The position numbers and the translations under genes are program-made. Below the pieces are notes generated by a model, which saw nothing but the letters and a program-made list of their open reading frames with translations, was not told where the DNA came from and ran no database searches. Positions 1-6,176 of a DNA stretch of 8,470 nt are shown here, piece by piece. Every line of letters begins with the position of its first letter. Position 1 is the stretch's first letter. The DNA lies in NCBI GenBank assembly GCA_028874675.1, contig JAPPJA010000468.1:1009-9478 (forward strand). The letters run 5' to 3'. This DNA comes from Chloroflexota bacterium (GTDB taxonomy: Bacteria; Chloroflexota; Dehalococcoidia; Lucifugimonadales; UBA3495).

Positions 1-1580
1 GATGCCTGCACATTCGCCCGCTAATCAGCCTAAAGAGCGCCGAGGGCGTGGAGAAGATGATCTCCATCGGTGAGGAGATCAGCGACCTGGTGAAGGAATT
101 CGGCGGCTCCATGAGCGGGGAGCACGGCGACGGCATTGTGCGTGGGGTGTGGACGGAGAAGATGTTTGGCCCAGAAATCTACCAGGCATTCCGTGACCTG
201 AAGAGCACCTTTGATCCGCAGGGAATCATGAATCCCGGCAAGATTATTGACTGTCCTCCCATGCGGGAAAACCTGCGTTACGGGTCCGAGTACCGAGCCG
301 ACTCCCTGATTCCTACACTGGACTTTTCCATAGATACCGACTATGCCGGAGCAGTTGAGATGTGCAACGGCATGGGCGCCTGCCGGAAATTGACGGGCAC
401 CATGTGCCCCTCGTTCATGGCTACCCGGGACGAAGAGCATTCCACCCGGGGGCGGGCCAATCTGCTGCGGGCGGCTTTGTCCGGAAAACTACCCGAGGGG
501 ACCATTACCGACCAGCGTCTGTACCAGGCCATGGACCTTTGCCTGGAGTGCAAGGCCTGCAAGTCCGAGTGCGAGTCGGGCGTGGATATGGCCAAGCTGA
601 AGTACGAATTCCTTGACAACTATTACAAGACCAACAAGCGGCCGTTCCGCAACAAGTTCTTCGCCCAGATCGCCCGCTACAGCCGTATGGGCAGCAGGTT
701 TGCCCCCCTGGCAAATCTGGGCGCCTCCACTCCGGTGGGAAAGTTTTTCTCCAGCGTCATTCTGGGCGTACATCCCAACCGCCAGTTGCCCAAACTGGCC
801 ACCACAACGTTTTCGCAGTGGTTCAATTATCGCCATACCTCCCGAGTGCGAGGTACACCCAAAGGGTCGGTCGCCCTGTTCAACGATACGTTTATGAATT
901 ACAACTATCCGGAAATCGGCATCGCCGCCGTAGAGCTGCTGGAGGCGGCGGGCTACCGGGTGCAACTGGCCGAGGCCGAATGCTGCGGACGCCCCATGAT
1001 ATCCAAGGGAATGCTGGAAGACGCCGCGTCTTTCGCCAGGTACAACGTGGACCGCCTGTACGCCTTTGCCGACCAGGGAGTGCCCATTATTGGGTGCGAA
1101 CCCAGCTGCCTCCTGACATTCCGCGACGAATATCCGGAGTTTTGCCGCGACGGCAGGGCGGCGAAGGTGGCGGAACACAGTTACCTGATAGACGAGTTTC
1201 TGGCAATGCTGCACGAGCGAGGGGAACTGGACCTGGAATTTACTGACCTGCGGAAAAAGGTACTGTTCCATGGCCACTGCCATGAAAAGTCGCTGGTGGG
1301 AACCTCCCCTTCGATGGCCGCACTGAACCTTCCACCGGGTTATGAGGTGGAGTTGATCAACTCGGGCTGCTGCGGGATGGCCGGCTCCTTTGGATTCGAA
1401 AAGGAGCACTACGACATTTCCATGTCCATAGGGGAGCAGGCGCTATTCCCCACCATACGGGAACGGGGAACCGAATGGGAAGTGGCCGTTATGGGCGTTT
1501 CATGCCGCCAGCAGGTGGAGCATGGAACGGGACGTCCGGCCAGGCACCTGGTAGAGGTGCTAAGGGATGCCATCGCCTGA
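1..1580 (+). CDS. FAD-linked oxidase / Fe-S / CCG-domain dehydrogenase, C-terminal 525 residues (5' partial)
   Basis: This is the C-terminal part of a fused flavin and iron-sulfur D-2-hydroxyacid dehydrogenase (YdiJ / D-2-hydroxyglutarate or D-lactate dehydrogenase type), which oxidises a 2-hydroxyacid on FAD and passes electrons through Fe-S clusters. The frame is open from base 3, and the residues before the GTG at 48 (LHIRPL, fragment residues 2-7) already match the FAD-oxidase C-terminal domain, so the true start lies outside the window and about half the usual ~1000-residue protein is missing. In fragment numbering: SGEHGDG at 38-44; domain end with DPQGIMNPGK near 71-80; first cluster motif CNGMGAC...MCPS (121-136); HSTRGRANLL (146-155); second cluster motif CLECKACKSEC (180-190). 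Two CCG domains follow: ECCG at 326-329 with GCEPSC at 364-369, and HGHCHEK near 423-429 with GCCG at 455-458. The family is clear; the substrate cannot be read from sequence. It converges on the next gene with a 15-base gap. Confidence 0.93.
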   Translation, partial: CLHIRPLISLKSAEGVEKMISIGEEISDLVKEFGGSMSGEHGDGIVRGVWTEKMFGPEIYQAFRDLKSTFDPQGIMNPGKIIDCPPMRENLRYGSEYRADSLIPTLDFSIDTDYAGAVEMCNGMGACRKLTGTMCPSFMATRDEEHSTRGRANLLRAALSGKLPEGTITDQRLYQAMDLCLECKACKSECESGVDMAKLKYEFLDNYYKTNKRPFRNKFFAQIARYSRMGSRFAPLANLGASTPVGKFFSSVILGVHPNRQLPKLATTTFSQWFNYRHTSRVRGTPKGSVALFNDTFMNYNYPEIGIAAVELLEAAGYRVQLAEAECCGRPMISKGMLEDAASFARYNVDRLYAFADQGVPIIGCEPSCLLTFRDEYPEFCRDGRAAKVAEHSYLIDEFLAMLHERGELDLEFTDLRKKVLFHGHCHEKSLVGTSPSMAALNLPPGYEVELINSGCCGMAGSFGFEKEHYDISMSIGEQALFPTIRERGTEWEVAVMGVSCRQQVEHGTGRPARHLVEVLRDAIA

Positions 1581-1595
1581 GGAGACGGCGAGGAG

Positions 1596-3389
1596 TCAAG
1601 GGACTGATACGACGATGGCGCTCTGGCCGTAATTTCGGGCGGCCACGGTGAGGTCGTATAGGTCCACCAACTCGTCGCCGTTTGCATCACCGAATGGCAA
1701 AGTGACCGTGGGAATTTGCAGTGTCTGTCCAGACTCCACGCGAATGCCCGGTACTGTGGCGGAAAGGTGGCCAGGCGCCCTGACGTAAAGGTCGAAAACA
1801 CCATCCGGGACGGGCGCTACGTAGTTGCCATTCCGGTCGGCAAATGCGACCGCCCCCTCTATCTCCACATACGCGCCCAGGCTGTTATCACTTCCCTGGA
1901 GCAATACCTTTCCTCTTACACTGCCTTCCGTGAATGGTTCCTGCAAAGTCTTTGAGGGCTGATAGGTTGCGACCTTGCCACCCCAGAAGATGCCCACCAG
2001 TTCCTCCTTGCTGACGGCGGCGTCCGGCGCCGTCACTGGCTCCTTATACAGGGATTGTGCCGTCCAGGCGTTGATCCGGGTGGAGGGAATCCTTGGCGTC
2101 GGAATTGACTCAAGGGACAGCGACCGGGATGAGTCAGAGGCCAGCGGGATATGAAAAACGGACAGCAGCGGTTCCTTCCGCGTCCTTACCTCGGGAGCCA
2201 GGGTTGCCAAATAGATTCTGGCTTCTTCATATAGAGTCAGGAGTCGGCCGCCCTCACCCGCATCAGTGCCAATTCGGGGATCAGCGAACCCGTCTTCGTG
2301 CCTGGCTTCAGCTCCACTCCCGAAGGGTTTGCCCAGAGCTTCCGATACAACCTCCAGACTCGGAGGAGAGACGTCGTTGTTGTGACTGGGGATGGACTGC
2401 CTGAAATGCAGGTGCTCCAGGGGCTCCGCGCTGGTGGCTATTTGAGGCCCGGAGAGGGCCAGGTGGGAATGAGGGTTGGTATCGGAAAACTCTACTGGAA
2501 TGTGTGGGGCCGCTACAGTTGATATGGCAGGCTTGGCCAGGGCCCCGGAAGTGGGTTGACGATCCGTGGATGCGAGAATGGTTTCCAGCCCCTGTAGGGT
2601 GGTGGAGACCCCGGGAGCAGAAAGGCCATCTCCCCCGTTTGCGCGTGTTGTGCTGCTGAAGAAGCCACTCAGGGACTCGGGTGGAGTAGTCTGCTCCCCA
2701 TCAACAAGCGATGCGCTTACGCTTACAGCTTCCGAAACAACCAGAAGTTCAGCCAAGTCCCCAGGGATGGTCGTTACGGCGGGTTCTTCCAGCTCAATGC
2801 CTTCTCCATGCATTGCTTCGGGAGATTTGCCCGACTCCGGAAATGTGATACCCTCGGCCTCCGGCGCCGCAATCATCCAGATTCCGGGCAGCAGGCTCAT
2901 GGAATTGTTGCTGGAGTTACTATCCCCTTCCAGGATTACCCTTGCTGTAAGAGCATGAACAGTCCCTGGAGTCGGGGGGCCGGGCGGCGGGGGGCCTCCC
3001 GACGCACCCTCTGTGTTCCACTGCATGTTGAGTGTTGATAATGCCATTCCATCCAGTGTGACCCCTTTCGTCGAGACAGTTTCGCCGGCCGTATCGTCCA
3101 CCAGCTCCACCTGGAAGGTTTCAGTCTCGCTGCCGTTGTTGGCGACACCCACCTCAATGACTACGACATCTCCCTCATTGGCAAAGGGAGGTCCCAGTTG
3201 GGCTATGGAAGTTACCGCCACGTCCGAAGAGCGTTCCTGCAAGGCGGAGAAGGGACTCGCTGCCGGTTCCAGCATATTTGCGGCGGCTGGTACAAGTGAG
3301 ACAGACATTCCCGAGAGGACCAATGCAGTCGCTGTGGCGACAAGCACCCTTGCGGCTCGCCTCGCACTGGCATTGCAGTCCCGGCGCAT
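1596..3389 (-). CDS. Exported CARDB / carboxypeptidase-regulatory-like / dockerin-like protein
   Basis: This is a predicted secreted or surface protein of 597 residues with no catalytic motif that I recognise. The N-terminus is basic (RR repeats) followed by a hydrophobic run (about 15-34) and an AxA-like site near 36-38, so it looks like a signal peptide. Residues 55-170 look like a CARDB adhesion-type beta domain (DVAVTSI, then GVANNGSETE); a proline-rich loop, PPPPGPPTP at 133-141, interrupts it. Residues ~175-480 are a Ser/Pro/Glu/Ala-rich low-complexity linker. Residues 490-563 resemble a carboxypeptidase-regulatory-like beta sandwich (VRGKV, then DRNGNYVAPVPDGVFDLYV). Residues 567-589 form one dockerin-type EF-hand with ligands D568, N570, D572, D576 and D579. 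The mature part has no cysteine. The ATG lies inside TGATG, overlapping the upstream gene's stop, and it has no good Shine-Dalgarno, so translation is probably coupled. The role is likely binding or adhesion, by inference only. Confidence 0.85.
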   Translation of the reverse strand: MRRDCNASARRAARVLVATATALVLSGMSVSLVPAAANMLEPAASPFSALQERSSDVAVTSIAQLGPPFANEGDVVVIEVGVANNGSETETFQVELVDDTAGETVSTKGVTLDGMALSTLNMQWNTEGASGGPPPPGPPTPGTVHALTARVILEGDSNSSNNSMSLLPGIWMIAAPEAEGITFPESGKSPEAMHGEGIELEEPAVTTIPGDLAELLVVSEAVSVSASLVDGEQTTPPESLSGFFSSTTRANGGDGLSAPGVSTTLQGLETILASTDRQPTSGALAKPAISTVAAPHIPVEFSDTNPHSHLALSGPQIATSAEPLEHLHFRQSIPSHNNDVSPPSLEVVSEALGKPFGSGAEARHEDGFADPRIGTDAGEGGRLLTLYEEARIYLATLAPEVRTRKEPLLSVFHIPLASDSSRSLSLESIPTPRIPSTRINAWTAQSLYKEPVTAPDAAVSKEELVGIFWGGKVATYQPSKTLQEPFTEGSVRGKVLLQGSDNSLGAYVEIEGAVAFADRNGNYVAPVPDGVFDLYVRAPGHLSATVPGIRVESGQTLQIPTVTLPFGDANGDELVDLYDLTVAARNYGQSAIVVSVP

Positions 3390-4408
3390 CAGCCGCTGCT
3401 CGAGTAGAGAATCATCAGGAGCGCTCCTGATGCCCCGCCATCTCTTTCGGTTTGAATCAGTTTCCAGGAGTGGGTTGACGTTCCGTCGGATTTGGTGAGG
3501 CTGGTGGTCGCGCTATAGATTCCCTTTGTGCAGGTTTCCGCGATAACGTCGGTGTCATCCACCGTGACCTTGGCGCAGGGAGCCTGGGGATTGGTCCCCT
3601 GGGAGATCCACATGGTGGACGACACCTCGTTGACGGTAAGGGAGTCCGGTACCGCCAGTTGAACGGGGTACTCGCCGCGCTCTTCATTGGAGACGGCCAG
3701 CATCAGGAAGTTGTCCGCCTCCGAATGTTGCCAGTGGTAGTACCCCAGACCAGCATCGTCGTGGTCAATGGCCGTCTCTTCCAGCGCCTCATCTATTACA
3801 ACGTTTATCGCGTCCAGCAGGGTATTGTCGTTTATGTCCGTGATTAGCGGAGTCTCCCAATCAATGTCCTTGGCCTGCCAGATTTGGGAAGCAGGCTCGT
3901 CCATAGGCAGATATGCTACTATCCACCCCTCGTCGTCATAGTAGAGATTGACCGAAGATGTCAGGGAATCGATATTCTTGAGCGAAAGCGAGGCAACCGT
4001 AAAGTTGTTGCCCACGTCAACCAACTTCGCGGGAGCCGCAAGGGTGGTGTTCACACCGGACTCGAGGGGTCCGAAAATATGATCATCCACAGTGTCTTTG
4101 TCCAGACTGTTTGAGCCGTCCTTCTCCCGGCGGTAGTAGGCTGAAAGCCCGGCGGCATCGGAAGGGAATGCCAGCTCGGTGCCCTGCAATGCTGGCCGCT
4201 CTGCATGGGTGAGGCGGGATATCAGGGAATTCGGTTCCGCCTCCCGCGAAACCGCTTCAACGGAAGATTGATCAGCGGCTAGATGCAAGGTCAGAATTCC
4301 GACGAGAACAGCCAGCGGGAATGACAAGACCCTGACCTTTACTAGCCGATGTATCGCAACACTAAATACTTTGTAACGCAATGCATAATACCTTTCTGAG
4401 AAGTGCAT
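3389..4408 (-). CDS. Unrecognised exported or membrane-anchored protein, 339 residues
   Basis: I do not recognise this family. The N-terminus has a basic stretch (about 10-26) and one hydrophobic helix (28-45, SFPLAVLVGILTLHLAA), read here as a signal peptide or N-terminal anchor, with the rest outside the membrane. The exported part is acidic. A segment near 137-210 alternates hydrophobic beta-like residues with aromatic/acidic ones (NLYYDDEGWIVAYLP at 154-168). The only two cysteines in the protein, C278 and C293, are 15 residues apart and could form a disulfide. No catalytic motif is evident. It overlaps the CARDB/dockerin-like gene by TGATG, so the two probably act together. The ATG at 4408 has no clear ribosome binding site. 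An internal TTG at 4327, preceded by AAGG, would remove the basic segment and is a possible alternative start. The intact 339-codon frame, the export signal and the tight coupling support a real gene. Confidence 0.78.
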   Translation of the reverse strand: MHFSERYYALRYKVFSVAIHRLVKVRVLSFPLAVLVGILTLHLAADQSSVEAVSREAEPNSLISRLTHAERPALQGTELAFPSDAAGLSAYYRREKDGSNSLDKDTVDDHIFGPLESGVNTTLAAPAKLVDVGNNFTVASLSLKNIDSLTSSVNLYYDDEGWIVAYLPMDEPASQIWQAKDIDWETPLITDINDNTLLDAINVVIDEALEETAIDHDDAGLGYYHWQHSEADNFLMLAVSNEERGEYPVQLAVPDSLTVNEVSSTMWISQGTNPQAPCAKVTVDDTDVIAETCTKGIYSATTSLTKSDGTSTHSWKLIQTERDGGASGALLMILYSSSG

Positions 4409-4414
4409 TCTTTT

Positions 4415-4438
4415 AACACATAGCTTCTATACGGTCAA
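4415..4438 (-). promoter_or_regulatory. Weak candidate promoter for the secreted pair
   Basis: The minus strand carries TTGACC (4438-4433) and a poor -10 (TTAAAA/TAAAAG around 4416-4410) 16-17 bases on; another -10-like TATAGA lies at 4431-4426 without a matching -35. With the first pair, transcription would begin at or just inside the ATG at 4408, which would favour the internal TTG start at 4327. Evidence is slight. Confidence 0.25.
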
Positions 4439-4449
4439 CTTTGCGTTAC

Positions 4450-4481
4450 GAGGTTAGCTCTTTCCAGCTTGAGGTTCAGCT
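4450..4481. repeat. Direct repeat upstream of the secreted-pair operon
   Basis: GAGGTTAGCT (4450-4459) and GAGGTTCAGCT (4471-4481) share ten bases apart from one insertion. They begin 21 bases apart, about two helical turns, and lie 40-75 bases upstream of the ATG at 4408. This is the geometry expected of paired regulator binding sites, but the repeat is short and could be chance. Confidence 0.35.
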
Positions 4482-4508
4482 TAGGCGGCCTTTGGCAGTT
4501 GCTCCTGC

Positions 4509-4553
4509 GGCGCCAAAGAGCAAGGGCCCCGGGAATATGTTCCCCGAGGCGCC
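4509..4553 (-). terminator. Possible interrupted hairpin downstream of the amidase gene
   Basis: GGCGCC at 4509-4514 can pair with GGCGCC at 4548-4553, and inside it GGGAA (4531-4535) can pair with TTCCC (4540-4544) across a four-base loop. It sits 29-73 bases past the amidase stop in the direction of transcription, a reasonable place for a terminator or a 3' end-protecting structure. There is no T-run after it, so it is not a standard intrinsic terminator. Confidence 0.25.
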
Positions 4554-4581
4554 TTACGGAAATAGCGACAAGGTGTGGAAG

Positions 4582-6009
4582 TCAGGAGATTGGAGGCAGT
4601 TTTTCCGCCCACGGTCTGGCACGTTCGAAGGCGGCGGAGGCCTGTAGTACCCTGGCCTCGGATCCCCGGGGCCCTACCAGGTGCAGGCCAATGGGCATGC
4701 CGGCGTTTTCCGGCTCTTCTGCGAAGCCGCAGGGAATGCTGGCCGCAGTTTGCCCCGTCATGTTAATCGGGAAGGTAAAGGGCAGGTAACCCCAGAACGG
4801 GTCAACCTGCTTGCCGCCAATGACCTCCGGGCGTTGCTCTATTGGGAATGCGGGTACCGCCATGGTGGGAGACAGAAGCAGGTCGTAGTTGTCGAAGAAT
4901 AACTCCATCTGTCGCCGCAGCTGGTCAACTCGCAGAAGCGCCCGGGAGAGATCCGCCCCGGTGACTCCGGCGCCGTTATCGAAGGCCCTCAAGCCGTAAT
5001 AGGTAAAGTCCTCCCGGCGCTCGTCGAGCAGATGCCCGTAGGAAGTATAGGAAGCAGTGGAAAAGACGTCCCAGAAGGCCTCAAAGGGGTCTTCGATCTC
5101 CAGGTTGGGCGTTTCGACTATTGCGCCCAATTCTTCGAATACTCTTGCCGCCGACTCGCAGATTCGCACAACGTCAGGATCAACTCCCGCATAACCGAAG
5201 TCTGCGCTCCAGGCGATTCGCCAGCCATCCACCCCCTTCTCCAGCCCTTCGAAAAAGTCCGGTGGCGATTCGCGCATGGAGACTGGATCACGGAGATCCG
5301 GCCCGGATAGGACCTGCAAGAGCAGAGCCGTATCGGCTACGGTGCGGGACATGGGTCCGGACTGGGAAAAGTGGTTAGCCGCCGGAAACCCGTAGCCTCC
5401 ATATCTGGGTACCCGGCCTTGAGTCGGCTTGATGCCAAATAGCCCGCTAAAGCTGGCGGGTATGCGTATGGAACCCCCTCCGTCACTGCCGGTAGCCAGC
5501 GTGCATAGCCCCGCCGCCAGCGCGGCGGCCGCGCCGCCGCTGGACCCGCCAGGAGTCCTGTCAATGTCCCATGGATTTCGGCAGGGTTCGCCCAGCTTGT
5601 TTTCCGTCGTTCCCGACAGGCCAAACTCGGGAGTGTTGGTCTTCCCCAGGATGATTGCGCCCGCACCCTTTACTCGCTCGACTACCACCGAGTCGATTTC
5701 GGGGACCCGGTCTCGAAAAATGGCTGAGCCCAGGGTGGTGGTAACATCCCTGGTCATTTCCAGGTCCTTGATGGAAACCGGAATGCCGTGGAGCGGGCCC
5801 CGGGAGGCGCCCCGCTGAACCTCGTCCTGAGCCTTTCTGGCCTCCTCCATTGCCGCGTCCTGGCACAGCGCCAGGTAAGCGTTGAGCTGGGGGTTCAAGT
5901 TCTCAATTCTGCTGAAGAAGCCTTCCGTAAGTTCAACACAAGAGACTTGACGGGAATCAATCAGTTGACGCAGTTCCGTTGCCGACTTGAACGCCAGTTC
6001 CCTGTTCAT
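4582..6009 (-). CDS. Amidase-signature family hydrolase
   Basis: This is a cytosolic amidase-signature enzyme that hydrolyses a carboxamide (R-CO-NH2 or N-substituted) to acid plus ammonia or amine. At 475 residues it has the normal length. The Ser-cisSer-Lys triad is complete: K81 in GIPVSIKDL, cis-S156 in TPGGSSGG and nucleophile S180 in GSDGGGSIRIPA; the spacings of 75 and 24 are the same as in fatty acid amide hydrolase. The C-terminal part has the usual FTFPINMTGQTAASIPCGF (411-429) and GMPIGLHLVGP (437-447) segments. It resembles GatA, but no gatB or gatC is in the window, so a catabolic amidase is more likely than the tRNA amidotransferase subunit; the substrate is unknown. The ATG start is supported by AGGAGGTG nine bases upstream. 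The gene is divergent from the AcoX-like gene and shares its control region. A gap of 173 bases separates it from the downstream secreted pair. Confidence 0.95.
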   Translation of the reverse strand: MNRELAFKSATELRQLIDSRQVSCVELTEGFFSRIENLNPQLNAYLALCQDAAMEEARKAQDEVQRGASRGPLHGIPVSIKDLEMTRDVTTTLGSAIFRDRVPEIDSVVVERVKGAGAIILGKTNTPEFGLSGTTENKLGEPCRNPWDIDRTPGGSSGGAAAALAAGLCTLATGSDGGGSIRIPASFSGLFGIKPTQGRVPRYGGYGFPAANHFSQSGPMSRTVADTALLLQVLSGPDLRDPVSMRESPPDFFEGLEKGVDGWRIAWSADFGYAGVDPDVVRICESAARVFEELGAIVETPNLEIEDPFEAFWDVFSTASYTSYGHLLDERREDFTYYGLRAFDNGAGVTGADLSRALLRVDQLRRQMELFFDNYDLLLSPTMAVPAFPIEQRPEVIGGKQVDPFWGYLPFTFPINMTGQTAASIPCGFAEEPENAGMPIGLHLVGPRGSEARVLQASAAFERARPWAEKLPPIS

Positions 6010-6017
6010 GCCTGGGT

Positions 6018-6025
6018 CACCTCCT
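6018..6025 (-). promoter_or_regulatory. Ribosome binding site of the amidase gene
   Basis: AGGAGGTG on the minus strand is close to the full anti-16S complement. It lies about nine bases before the ATG at 6009, which fixes that start. Confidence 0.8.
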
Positions 6026-6044
6026 GGAAAGTTGGGACAGCTTC

Positions 6045-6089
6045 AATTTTGGTCAATTCTCGAACAAATTTTAAATTGACGCCAAAATT
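6045..6089. repeat. Imperfect inverted repeat in the divergent control region
   Basis: The left arm AATTTTGGTCAATT (6045-6058) pairs with the right arm 6074-6089, whose reverse complement is AATTTTGGCGTCAATT. Fourteen bases match, with a two-base insertion in the right arm and 15 bases between the arms. It lies in the AT-rich region between the divergent amidase and AcoX-like genes, and the right arm carries the candidate -35 box of the rightward promoter. It could be an operator or an RNA hairpin in the amidase leader. The inverted repeat is seen directly; the function is inferred. Confidence 0.6.
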
Positions 6090-6105
6090 CAATACTATCT
6101 ACAAT
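6076..6105 (+). promoter_or_regulatory. Candidate sigma70-like promoter for the AcoX-like gene
   Basis: TTGACG (6076-6081) and TACAAT (6100-6105) are separated by 18 bases, which predicts a start of transcription near 6112 and a leader of about 65 bases before the TTG at 6177. The -35 lies inside the right arm of the inverted repeat, so a repressor bound there could block it. This is based on consensus only. Confidence 0.45.
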
Positions 6106-6112
6106 TCCAGTG

Positions 6113-6121
6113 ATTATAGCA
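6113..6121 (-). promoter_or_regulatory. Candidate extended -10 promoter for the amidase gene
   Basis: The minus strand reads TGCTATAAT, a perfect TATAAT with the TGn extension; no good -35 is seen 16-18 bases upstream, as is common for extended -10 promoters. The predicted transcript starts near 6106, so its ~97-base leader would contain the inverted repeat at 6045-6089. It is back to back with the rightward promoter, and the polymerase sites overlap. Confidence 0.45.
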
Positions 6122-6161
6122 AAGCGGCGCCGGAAGTACGCGATGACCCTGTTAGCCGGCG

Positions 6162-6168
6162 GGAAGGA
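6162..6168 (+). promoter_or_regulatory. Ribosome binding site deciding the TTG start of the AcoX-like gene
   Basis: GGAAGGA lies eight bases before TTG 6177. With the in-frame stop at 6153-6155 and no ATG or GTG between, it supports the TTG as the initiation codon. Confidence 0.65.
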
Positions 6169-6176
6169 CAACCTCT

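Noticed and set aside
48..50. GTG 48 as the start of the dehydrogenase gene
   Set aside because: The upstream codons in the same frame are open to the window edge and encode the conserved LHIRPL segment, so the gene simply begins outside the window.
489..1409. Long antisense open frame (306 codons) inside the dehydrogenase gene
   Set aside because: It lies wholly opposite a gene with clear Fe-S and CCG motifs. Its translation is low in recognisable structure and it has no export or domain signal, so it is a by-product of codon use on the other strand.
1573..1591. Small inverted repeat TCGCC / GGCGA between the convergent genes, as a bidirectional terminator
   Set aside because: It has only five base pairs with a nine-base loop, overlaps the stop codon, and has no T-run on either strand.
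2566..2958. Plus-strand open frame of 130 codons opposite the linker of the CARDB/dockerin-like gene
   Set aside because: The Ser/Pro-rich translation is the antisense of the low-complexity linker; there is no ribosome binding site and no domain.
4490..4518. Inverted repeat CTTTGGC / GCCAAAG after the amidase gene as an intrinsic terminator
   Set aside because: It is seven base pairs with a 15-base loop and no T-run, and it competes with the GGCGCC pairing; too weak to call.
5429..5818. Plus-strand open frame of 129 codons opposite the amidase active-site region
   Set aside because: The amidase frame is certain, with the full catalytic triad; the opposite frame is open by composition only.
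4582..6009. Amidase as GatA of the glutamyl-tRNA(Gln) amidotransferase
   Set aside because: There is no gatB or gatC nearby, and the gene is divergent from an AcoX-like gene with its own strong start. The signature alone does not distinguish GatA from catabolic amidases.
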